The notes beneath the pieces are model-generated. The model was not told the origin of the DNA. It made no database searches and saw only the letters and a program-made list of their open reading frames with translations. A DNA stretch of 7,868 bases from Opitutales bacterium (GTDB lineage: Bacteria; Verrucomicrobiota; Verrucomicrobiia; Opitutales; Intestinicryptomonadaceae), in the NCBI GenBank assembly GCA_021641325.1, contig JAJXPD010000102.1, positions 1-7,868 of the forward strand. Direction: 5' to 3'. A program made the position numbers and the translations under genes. Positions 1 to 6,294 of this stretch are shown piece by piece. Position 1 is the stretch's first letter; every line of letters starts with the position of its first letter.

Positions 1-97
1 ATATAATCTACGCAATCGCCGCACGACGCGCCCCGCGCGGGCAAAATCGGCGGAATGCGCCGTTTGCGCGCTTTTAACATTTGACTTTCCCGCGTTT

Positions 98-1570
98 ATG
101 GAGGCAAATAAAAGGCGACTTTTTTACAAAATCATGGCTACTCCATTTGCTAAAATGTCTCTTTGCGCGGCTCTCGTTTCCGCCGCCGCATGCGCGAACG
201 CCGCCGAAACCGCAGGCTCGGTTTCCGCCGCAACCGCTTTCGCCGCGCTCGCCGCCCTTGCCCTCGCGGCGGGCGTTGTATGTTTTGCGTGCATGCGCAG
301 GCTCGCAAAAGCCGTCGCAGAGCGCAGGCGTCTGGAATCCGTTCTCGACGCCTTGCCCTTCAACTTCGCGGCTGCAAAAGCCGACGGCGAATTCCTCTAT
401 CTGCACTACACAAACCCCGCGTTCGACGGCGCGAAACGCCTGCGCGAATTCGGAGCGAAAGACGAAAAGCTCTACAAACGCGCCTTCCGCGAAATCTCCG
501 ACACCGCCGCGAAAACCGCGAAGTTCGAGTTCGATTCGTCCGTCGAAAACGGACGCCGATACGAGGCGGAAGTGCGCCCGCTCCCCGAAAACGTATTCGG
601 CGAGCAGGTTTTTCTGCTCACGGGCATAGACATCACCGACCGCCACTCCAACCAGACCCGCGCCGACATTCTGCACGAGCACGAAAAGATTTTCAGAATC
701 GCCCTCCAAATGATTGCCCAAAACAAGGGCTTTGACGACTTCTCGAACTGGCTGCTCGAAAACCTCATGAAATGGCTGCAAGCCGACAGGGTTGCCGCCT
801 ACAAATTCGGCGAAAACGGGCTGTCCGCCTTGGCGGAATGCGCAAGGGTTGCGGGCGGCGCGGGCATCGAATGCGAAATCGGGGAATCGTCGAAATTCCG
901 CGCGATGCTGAAATCGCAAAACGCGATTGTGTACGACTCCGCCGACCCGAAAACGGAGGAGTCGGTTGACGCAATCCTGCCGTATCTCAAAGCGCAGGGC
1001 GTGAAGTCGGCGGTGTTTTTCGGCGCGGTCTCCGACGGCGAGCCGGTCGGCTTCCTCTCGGCGGAATGCCTGAAAAACCGCAGGAAGTTTTCCGACTTCG
1101 ACAAAAACGCCGTAGTCAACGCCGCAAAAATCATACAAATTGCGCAGGACAGAAAGGACTCGTACCAAAAGCTCAAAGAGAGCGTATTGCGCAAAAGGCT
1201 CGTCCTGCAAACGCTCGACTTCCCCGTAATCCTCCTCGACCCCGACGGCAATGTCGAAACCTCCAACGACGCCGCAAAATCCCTCGCGGGCAAAGCCCCC
1301 GAAAATCTCGCCGACCTCGCGGGCGTCTCCGACGGCTTCGCGGAGCTTTTCGAAAAGGCGAAATCCGAAAAATCGGCTGAGTCGAAACGCGCGTTCATCG
1401 GCGGCAACGTCTACGAAATATCGTGCAAGCCCGCGCTCGACGACGCCGGCAAAGTCGCGAACGTCGTCGCGATTTTCTCCGACATCACAAAAATCTACAA
1501 GGAGGGCGAGGGCAGCATTCCCACGAATATCCCCGCGACAGCCATTCAAAAAGTAGAAGGGGACAAATAA
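98..1570 (+). CDS. Membrane-anchored PAS-GAF-PAS sensor protein without an output domain
   Basis: Reads as a 490-residue signal-sensing protein. Residues 1-37 resemble a signal peptide or first membrane segment (basic start, then a Cys/Ala-rich hydrophobic run ending Ala-Asn-Ala). Residues 43-66 are a clear transmembrane helix followed by basic residues, so the rest should be cytoplasmic. A PAS-like domain spans about 80-181 and ends in a PAC-type 'TGIDITDR'. A GAF-like domain covers about 190-350. A second PAS (about 365-466) ends 'VVAIFSDITK'. After a 24-residue tail the protein stops. There is no histidine-kinase, GGDEF, EAL, methyl-accepting or DNA-binding domain, so signalling would need a partner. 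The domain calls are pattern recognition, not a search. The start is uncertain: ATG at 98 gives a more basic N-terminus, while ATG at 134 starts just before the hydrophobic part. Neither has a well-spaced ribosome site (GGAGG at 100-104 is 29 bases before 134). TTGACT at 81-86 could be a -35 box, but its -10 is poor. The frame is open to the left edge. The gene may be co-transcribed with folE2. Confidence 0.82.
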   Translation: MEANKRRLFYKIMATPFAKMSLCAALVSAAACANAAETAGSVSAATAFAALAALALAAGVVCFACMRRLAKAVAERRRLESVLDALPFNFAAAKADGEFLYLHYTNPAFDGAKRLREFGAKDEKLYKRAFREISDTAAKTAKFEFDSSVENGRRYEAEVRPLPENVFGEQVFLLTGIDITDRHSNQTRADILHEHEKIFRIALQMIAQNKGFDDFSNWLLENLMKWLQADRVAAYKFGENGLSALAECARVAGGAGIECEIGESSKFRAMLKSQNAIVYDSADPKTEESVDAILPYLKAQGVKSAVFFGAVSDGEPVGFLSAECLKNRRKFSDFDKNAVVNAAKIIQIAQDRKDSYQKLKESVLRKRLVLQTLDFPVILLDPDGNVETSNDAAKSLAGKAPENLADLAGVSDGFAELFEKAKSEKSAESKRAFIGGNVYEISCKPALDDAGKVANVVAIFSDITKIYKEGEGSIPTNIPATAIQKVEGDK

Positions 1571-1617
1571 GCTTGCCTTAATTGCGAATCGGTAGATTAT
1601 CTTGAAGTTTTATTGAG

Positions 1618-2571
1618 ATGAATCAGGACAAAACAGACCGCACACAACCGGAAGCGAATTACGAGGAAAATTTCTCCGCCGACAGCAATTACAGAAGCTC
1701 GCTGCCCGACGTGCAAAACGCCCCCAAAGACGCTATCCGCGGCGCAAACGTGCCCATTGCGCAGGTCGGAATCCACAACTTCAAGCTCCCGCTGAAATTC
1801 AAGACGCAAGACGGCTCCGCGCGCGAGCTTCAGGCGTCGATAACCGCAACCGTCTCGCTCGACGCCGACTGCAAAGGCGTGAACATGTCGCGGATAATGC
1901 GCGTATTCTATCTCTTTACCGACGAAATCTTCACGCCCGACACCCTGCGGACAATCCTCGCAAAAATGAAGGAGCAGCTCGAAACCTCCCGCGCGAGAAT
2001 CAAAATTTCGTTCGAATACCCCATTTTGCAAAAAAGCCTCAGAAGCGGGCACCGCGCGTGGCAGTACTACAAATGCGCTTACGAGGGCTTCATCGACGAG
2101 CGCGGCGCGTTCAAAAAAAACGTGCAGTTCGACTTTATATACTCCTCGGCGTGCCCCTGCTCAGCCGAGCTTAGCGAGCATGCCCGCCGCACCCGCAACG
2201 TCTACTGCGTGCCGCACTCGCAGCGAAGCAAGGCGCGTGTGCTCGCGGAAATCGCCGACGGCGCAAGCGTTTCGATTGAGGACATGCACGCGCTCTGTCT
2301 CGAAGCCCTCAAAACCGAAACGCAAACCATCGTCCGCCGCGAAGACGAGCAGGCTTTTGCCGAGCTCAACGGCGCGTACGCAAAATTTATCGAAGACGCA
2401 ACCCGCCTACTCTATCAGGAATTCGACGCCGACAAGCGCATTGCCGACTTCGAAATAGCCTGTATCCACCTCGAAAGCCTCCATTCGCACGACGCAGTAG
2501 GCGTCATCTGCAAAGGCCTCCCCAACGGCCTCTCCGCCAACTTCTCCGACTTCGAAGACCTCCTCTGCTAG
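1618..2571 (+). CDS. folE2: GTP cyclohydrolase FolE2 (type IB)
   Basis: Converts GTP to 7,8-dihydroneopterin triphosphate, the first step towards tetrahydrofolate and also the entry to queuosine; cytoplasmic. It is the metal-flexible type IB enzyme (COG1469), unrelated in sequence to zinc-dependent FolE. The 317 residues fit the family's roughly 260-310. Family signatures are visible in order: 'LPDVQN' (29-34), 'VGI' (50-52), 'GVNMSRIMR' (87-95), the Cys-containing active-site motif 'CPCS' (179-182) with 'ELSEH' (184-188), 'PHSQRS' (199-204), and 'ESLHSHDA' (286-293). The 17-residue spacing from CPCS to HSQRS is longer than in the shortest family members. The start has only a weak GAAG about 10 bases upstream. 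A weak promoter (TTGCCT 1573-1578, 16-bp spacer, GATTAT 1595-1600) could drive it, or it may be read through from the sensor gene 47 bp upstream. No Zur-like operator or riboswitch was recognised in that gap. Identity is firm; regulation is not shown. Confidence 0.95.
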   Translation: MNQDKTDRTQPEANYEENFSADSNYRSSLPDVQNAPKDAIRGANVPIAQVGIHNFKLPLKFKTQDGSARELQASITATVSLDADCKGVNMSRIMRVFYLFTDEIFTPDTLRTILAKMKEQLETSRARIKISFEYPILQKSLRSGHRAWQYYKCAYEGFIDERGAFKKNVQFDFIYSSACPCSAELSEHARRTRNVYCVPHSQRSKARVLAEIADGASVSIEDMHALCLEALKTETQTIVRREDEQAFAELNGAYAKFIEDATRLLYQEFDADKRIADFEIACIHLESLHSHDAVGVICKGLPNGLSANFSDFEDLLC

Positions 2572-2605
2572 GCGCGAGCCGCGGGCGCAAGGTGCGCCTC
2601 CCTAC

Positions 2606-2630
2606 GGAGCTTCGCTCCTTTCTGTGTTTA
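2606..2630 (+). terminator. Possible intrinsic terminator of folE2
   Basis: GGAGC (2606-2610) and GCTCC (2614-2618) form a perfect 5-bp GC-rich stem with a TTC loop, followed by TTTCTGTGTTT. It lies 35 bp after the folE2 stop codon. A second hairpin sits just before it (2584-2598), and an imperfect stem (2634-2653) followed by TTTT lies just after it. The stem is short and the T-tract interrupted, so termination here is plausible but not strong. Confidence 0.4.
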
Positions 2631-2724
2631 CGCGGCGCGGCTATAACCACGCCTTTTCTGAATAAGTCCGTATTGCCGTTGGCAATTACTTGCATCAAAA
2701 AATCTTTTAGTTTCGGAAGAAACG

Positions 2725-2750
2725 AAATAAAAATAGACGCGCTACGCGCG
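2725..2750 (-). terminator. Possible minus-strand intrinsic terminator downstream of the hydrolase gene
   Basis: Read on the minus strand, CGCGC and GCGCG (plus positions 2746-2750 and 2738-2742) pair around a GTA loop and are followed by the T-rich run TCTATTTTTATTT. This is the best T-tailed hairpin on the minus strand after the hydrolase stop codon, about 220 bp downstream. The stem is only 5 bp, and termination could occur earlier, inside the 123-bp palindrome. Confidence 0.4.
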
Positions 2751-2819
2751 GATAAAGAAAAAGCGAAAATCCGCAAACACAGTTTTTTTGCATACCCCCT
2801 ACCCCACTTTTCTCCCAGC

Positions 2820-2873
2820 GCACTCTAAAAATCTTCGTGCGTTAGCACTGTAATTTTAGGCGCGTTAGAGTGC
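2820..2873. repeat. 54-bp nested inverted repeat
   Basis: GCACTCTAA (2820-2828) is the exact reverse complement of TTAGAGTGC (2865-2873). Inside lie CTAAAA (2825-2830) with TTTTAG (2854-2859), which compete in part with the outer pairing, and GTGC (2837-2840) with GCAC (2845-2848) around a GTTA loop. The right arm is also part of the left arm of the neighbouring 123-bp palindrome, so the two structures cannot form fully at the same time. Confidence 0.6.
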
Positions 2874-2981
2874 CGTTCAGACGGCGGCTTTCACGCGCTT
2901 GCGGGGTGCGTGGCGTACTTGACGTACGCGAGCAGTCCGCAAGTGCGGGGAAACACCGTATCAACGGTGCTATAACGCGCC
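2859..2981. repeat. 123-bp imperfect palindrome overlapping the 3' end of the hydrolase gene
   Basis: The left arm (2859-2918) and right arm (2924-2981) are reverse complements over nearly their whole length around a 5-nt centre (2919-2923). Matching blocks are GGCGCGTTA (2859-2867 with 2973-2981), CCGTT (2873-2877 with 2963-2967), CTTGCGG (2898-2904 with 2937-2943), extended to 11 bp by one G-T wobble, and GCGTAC/GTACGC (2913-2918 with 2924-2929). The outer 19 bases of the arms match at 16. Each arm also folds alone: GCCGT/ACGGC at 2872-2885 and CACCGT/ACGGTG at 2954-2969. The second of these directly follows the hydrolase stop codon and is followed by TTT on the minus strand, so it could aid termination. 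The hydrolase stop codon and last three codons lie inside the right arm. It could be a miniature palindromic repeat, a structured RNA or a complex terminator; no protein is encoded. Confidence 0.75.
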
Positions 2982-5900
2982 GTTAATAAGTTCGTAAGCG
3001 ATTGAAGTCCCCTTCGGGTTGGCTACCGAGAGATTCAAAATCGACCTGACCCCTACCCTTGCAATCGGCACTTCGTAAAGTCTTTCTCCCGCCGTGTTTA
3101 CCGCGTAGAGTTTGAAGCCGTCGAGCGGCGAGTCTACCGTAATTCTGATTTTCCCCGCGCGAACCAGCAGCGGATTTTCCGCCGAAAGCCTCTCGCCGCG
3201 CTCCAACAGAACGTCCTTTTCGGGAGTTGCGAATTTCTGGCGCGAATTCATTACGTCGGTCAGGTGGAGAATGAGAATGCGGTTGCTGTCGCGGAGCGGC
3301 TTGTTGTCGTATGCGGAAATCAGGACGCTCGCCTGCGCGGTCAAAGACTTCACGCTTGCGAAATCTCCGCGGAGCGACTGCCCCTCCAAGAGCGCGTACG
3401 CCTCGGTTTTCGGAGTTATCGCCTTCCAGTTGAGCTTGCCGACGTCCATGAAAAGCTCTCCCGTGGAGCTTCGGAATGTCTTGTTTTCGAGGTCGATTTT
3501 ACCCTTGTCGAGCCTGCCGCTTTCGGCAATCGACTTCAAGAACTTGCCTTTCGAAAAAATGTCGTACGCGGGCGCGGAGAATTTTGCCGACTTCCATGCG
3601 TCCTCCGACATCAGCACAGCCGCGGCGTCGGACGGGATTTTCGCGCCGTCAACGGAGTCCGCCAAGACGTGCCCGACGCGCCCGACCAGACCGAGGTATG
3701 TTGCCTCGGCAACGTTTCCGGTCGAGCCTTTCGTCGCGCCGTTTCTGTAAAAGCTTGTCAGGAGCGGAATGGGGAACGAAACCGTCGCGGGTTTGACGTC
3801 GCCGCGCAGGTACATCATGGTTGCCGCCCTGTGAGCGAGCGTGAGAATCGGGTTGCTTGCGAAGTCGAAGCCGCCGATGTTGTAGTTGTTGGATATTGCG
3901 CCATCGCTGTGCGAGTACGCAAAATAGCAAAGCCCGCCGACGTCGTTGAGAGCCGAGTACGCGCCCACAAGGAACGCCCCCTGCGAGCAGTACGGATTGG
4001 GGCTCATGTAGTTCCACTCGGTAATGATTAGCGGCTTGCCGGAAATTTCGGCGACGAGCGCGCGGACGGTGTCGCCGCCGTAGTTGCCGATTGGAGGGTC
4101 GCTGCGGATTTCCTGCGGCAGGGTGTATTTTGTTTCGATGTAGTTGGGGTGTCCGTAGTAGGCGTTCTGGCTGGCGAAATCGTATGTTTTGGACATGGCT
4201 TTCGTCATGAAGCCGCCGACGTGGTTCTGGTCGGAAACGAGCAGGTCGGGGGCAAGCTCCCTGACGGTTTGTAGCAGTTTTGCATGGGTTTGGTCGTAGA
4301 CGTCGAGCTGGAAAATCTGCCAAAGTTCGCGCTCGGAACGCCCCTCCCACTTCGACTTGTTTTGGGCGAGCCATTTTTCGTATTTCGGCAGAATCGCCTC
4401 GTAGTCGAACGGCGTTCTTATCACGAAGTTGCGGTTGCCGACGTGCGACGACTCGTTGCGGATACACGCCGAAAACAGCGCGGGGTCGTCCTTGTAGGCA
4501 AGCCCCGTGTACTTGTTGACGTGGGTCAGGAAATTGCGGATAAAGCGGCGGAGGTTTTCAAGCCCCTTGTCGGAGGCGGAAAAGACAAGCTTCATGTTGT
4601 CGCCGTCGTATTTGATGTCGTCGTATTCGGAGGGCAGAAGCTGGCGGGTTGTGTAGAAGTCTATCGTCATGTAGACGCCGCGCTTTTTCAGTTCGTTGAA
4701 GAGGAAGTCGAAACGGTCCATTACGGCTTCGTCGAGTTCGGCGGAGTCGCCGTTTTTGGTGGTCGTGCAAAGGCGGTCGTAGTGGTGGATTCGCGCGACG
4801 TTAAAGCCGAGCGCGACGTACTGCTCCGCCAGACGCACGGCGTCTTCGTGCGACGGCGCGTTCGCCTTGAAAACGTTGTTTGCACCGTAGAAGCGGACGG
4901 GCTTGTCGGGGCGTTTTTCGAATGCGAACGAACCGTTTACAACCTTCACCCTGCCGTACTTCCCCGCGGGGGCGTCGAGGGCGAAAGACATGTCGAGAAT
5001 CGAGCCTTTGACGGCGGGACGCTTGTTTTCAATCGGGCAGTAGGCGTCGTTTTGCATGACGTAGTACTCGCCGTTGGGAATCACCCCGAACTGCGTCGCA
5101 GAATACGTCGCCGCAGCGATTTTCCAGTCCGCGCCGCTGGAATTTACAAGCTTTACGCTCCTGACGGCCTTGTGCGCAAGCGGAATTTCGGTTGTATACA
5201 TAGCCGCGTTTCCGCCGTTGTGCTCGCCGCGCCACGCGACGGTCGCGCCTTTCGGCTCTTCGCCGTCCGCAATCGCGCCCGAATTGGACTTCGTGATGTC
5301 GAACGACGCGCTCGAGCCGTCAACGTACGAAACCACGACCTTCCCGATAGCGTCCACGTCTTTCGGCAGCGACGCAAAGCCGTTGAGGATTTCGAGGTAC
5401 TTCGCCCTCTTTTTCGAGCCGCCGATTGCCGCACTCTTGCCCGCGGGGATAACAAGCCCCTTCGCGCCCTTCGCTATGTTGTATTGCGTCGAGGCGAAGT
5501 GGACAGTACCGTCGGGCATCGGAAGTCCGAGCGGCGCGACGGCTTTTCCCATGTCGGCGGACGCCACAAAGTTTTTGACCGCGCGCATTTTCAGTTTGAG
5601 CGAGCGCGAGGTGTCGGAGTCTTTCAGATAGTTTATCGAAATTCTGATGTTGTCGTACACGCCCCAGTCGCGCCGCGATTTCCCGCGGTAGCGGCGCATT
5701 TCGCACTCGAATTCGCCCGAAATTTCGAGCGTGTATTTCTCGCCGACAACCCTGATTTTTTTCGCGATAAACTGGGCGTCTTTAAGCTCGTTGCTGTCGT
5801 CAATCCAGACTTTGCCCTTGTAGAGTTTTGTGGGCATGTAGAGGACTAGCGCGAAGTCGTCGGTAAATCCGGTGTCGCGCGAAACTGTCGATTCGTAGTC

Positions 5901-6179
5901 TATGCCGTTTTTCGTCTTCGCTATTTTCTCGGAAAACTTGAACGGCGGCTGGTCTTTTATAACATAGTCGCCCGAAATTTCGTAAACGCCGTCCGATACC
6001 GAAACCTGCGGCGATTTCAATTCGCTCTGCTGGTAGGTGTTGCCCGACTCCGTTTGAATGTAGTGCGAGTTGAAGTCTATCACGCCTTTCGGGCGCATCG
6101 TGAACTGCCCGAATTTCTGCCCCCACAGCGACTGGCACAACGCCGCTGCAACAACCGCCACAAATATAAATTTCTTCAT
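2970..6179 (-). CDS. Secreted multidomain clan GH-A glycoside hydrolase
   Basis: A 1,069-residue exported enzyme predicted to hydrolyse a polysaccharide or glycoside outside the cytoplasm; the substrate is not readable from sequence. Residues 1-20 are a Sec signal peptide (two lysines, hydrophobic core, cleavage near Gly20-Gln21). Cys15 does not sit in a lipobox, so a lipoprotein is unlikely. Residues about 25-210 are beta-rich and unassigned. Residues about 225-365 look like a carbohydrate-binding-type beta sandwich ('VVVSYVDGSSASFDIT', 'SVKLVNSSG'). The TIM barrel runs from about 420 to 800: 'FNVARIHHYD' (459-468), 'MTIDFYTT' (504-511), 'IRNES' (573-577) with likely acid/base Glu576, 'LVSDQNH' (647-653), and 'IITEWN' (718-723) with likely nucleophile Glu721. 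Residues about 800-1069 form a beta-rich C-terminal region. GH5-like is the nearest impression, but the family number is uncertain. The ATG is clear from the signal peptide, yet is preceded directly by T9 with no Shine-Dalgarno. An upstream terminator suggests its own promoter, which I could not identify. Confidence 0.88.
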   Translation of the reverse strand: MKKFIFVAVVAAALCQSLWGQKFGQFTMRPKGVIDFNSHYIQTESGNTYQQSELKSPQVSVSDGVYEISGDYVIKDQPPFKFSEKIAKTKNGIDYESTVSRDTGFTDDFALVLYMPTKLYKGKVWIDDSNELKDAQFIAKKIRVVGEKYTLEISGEFECEMRRYRGKSRRDWGVYDNIRISINYLKDSDTSRSLKLKMRAVKNFVASADMGKAVAPLGLPMPDGTVHFASTQYNIAKGAKGLVIPAGKSAAIGGSKKRAKYLEILNGFASLPKDVDAIGKVVVSYVDGSSASFDITKSNSGAIADGEEPKGATVAWRGEHNGGNAAMYTTEIPLAHKAVRSVKLVNSSGADWKIAAATYSATQFGVIPNGEYYVMQNDAYCPIENKRPAVKGSILDMSFALDAPAGKYGRVKVVNGSFAFEKRPDKPVRFYGANNVFKANAPSHEDAVRLAEQYVALGFNVARIHHYDRLCTTTKNGDSAELDEAVMDRFDFLFNELKKRGVYMTIDFYTTRQLLPSEYDDIKYDGDNMKLVFSASDKGLENLRRFIRNFLTHVNKYTGLAYKDDPALFSACIRNESSHVGNRNFVIRTPFDYEAILPKYEKWLAQNKSKWEGRSERELWQIFQLDVYDQTHAKLLQTVRELAPDLLVSDQNHVGGFMTKAMSKTYDFASQNAYYGHPNYIETKYTLPQEIRSDPPIGNYGGDTVRALVAEISGKPLIITEWNYMSPNPYCSQGAFLVGAYSALNDVGGLCYFAYSHSDGAISNNYNIGGFDFASNPILTLAHRAATMMYLRGDVKPATVSFPIPLLTSFYRNGATKGSTGNVAEATYLGLVGRVGHVLADSVDGAKIPSDAAAVLMSEDAWKSAKFSAPAYDIFSKGKFLKSIAESGRLDKGKIDLENKTFRSSTGELFMDVGKLNWKAITPKTEAYALLEGQSLRGDFASVKSLTAQASVLISAYDNKPLRDSNRILILHLTDVMNSRQKFATPEKDVLLERGERLSAENPLLVRAGKIRITVDSPLDGFKLYAVNTAGERLYEVPIARVGVRSILNLSVANPKGTSIAYELINGAL

Positions 6180-6188
6180 AAAAAAAAA
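6180..6188 (-). promoter_or_regulatory. T9 homopolymer abutting the hydrolase start codon
   Basis: On the minus strand the hydrolase ATG is preceded by nine consecutive T residues, occupying exactly the place where a ribosome-binding site and spacer would be. There is no purine-rich Shine-Dalgarno nearby. A U-rich leader could act as a ribosomal protein S1-type enhancer, or simply keep the start region unstructured. The role is inference; the tract itself is seen directly. Confidence 0.45.
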
Positions 6189-6240
6189 CTAGCCCGCGCC
6201 CCAAGCATTTACAAGCAAAAATCCCGCCCCGAACGACGGG

Positions 6241-6274
6241 AAAAAAAAGCGTCGAAGCCCGAAAGCTCCGACGC
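6241..6274 (-). terminator. Strong intrinsic terminator of the low-complexity protein gene
   Basis: On the minus strand a 10-bp stem (plus positions 6265-6274 with 6249-6258, including one T-G wobble) encloses a 6-nt loop and is followed at once by eight T residues (6241-6248). It lies 20 bp after the stop codon of the 6295-7059 gene and before the hydrolase gene. It should therefore separate the two transcripts, or attenuate read-through into the hydrolase. This is the clearest terminator in the window. Confidence 0.88.
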
Positions 6275-6294
6275 CGAATTAAAAACCCTGCCGA

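Larger units (their letters stand above)
2572..2969. other. Hairpin-rich intergenic region between convergent genes
   Basis: This 398-bp gap separates the 3' ends of folE2 and the glycoside hydrolase gene. I see no convincing protein gene: the small open frames here have no recognisable motif and run through the hairpins. It holds at least seven perfect short inverted repeats. The ones not listed separately are 2584-2598 (6-bp stem, 3-nt loop), 2672-2686 (ATTGCC/GGCAAT, 3-nt loop), 2710-2723 (GTTTC/GAAAC, loop GGAA) and 2748-2774 (GCGGAT/ATCCGC). Base composition changes from GC-rich (2572-2655) to AT-rich (about 2690-2810) and back to GC-rich (2860 onward). It may contain a dispersed repeat, which one window cannot show. 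Confidence 0.7.

Noticed and set aside
32..75. CCCGCGCGGG palindrome and CGGCG/CGCCG hairpin before the first gene, as a terminator of an upstream gene
   Set aside because: The stem at 48-62 is only 5 bp, the T-tract after it is interrupted by GCGCGC, and no upstream gene is visible to confirm it.
74..1549. 491-codon open frame on the minus strand opposite the sensor gene
   Set aside because: It lies fully antisense to a gene with clear PAS/GAF patterns, has no recognisable motif, and follows from GC-rich third positions.
2592..2828. 78-codon open frame between folE2 and the hydrolase, and a 90-codon frame opposite
   Set aside because: Both run through several hairpins, have no motif and no good start site; the region is better explained as non-coding repeats.
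2876..2885. Exact match to the reverse complement of the Neisseria DNA uptake sequence (10 bases)
   Set aside because: One copy only, without the usual 12-mer flank, inside a palindrome in a genome that does not look neisserial; chance is sufficient.
2859..2981. Integron attC recombination site
   Set aside because: The outer arms read GTTA...TAAC, the reverse of the attC arrangement, there is no proper R box consensus, and no integrase or cassette array is seen.
4284..5849. 521-codon open frame on the plus strand inside the hydrolase gene
   Set aside because: It is antisense to the well-supported hydrolase, and its Val/Arg-rich translation shows no domain; it is a composition shadow.
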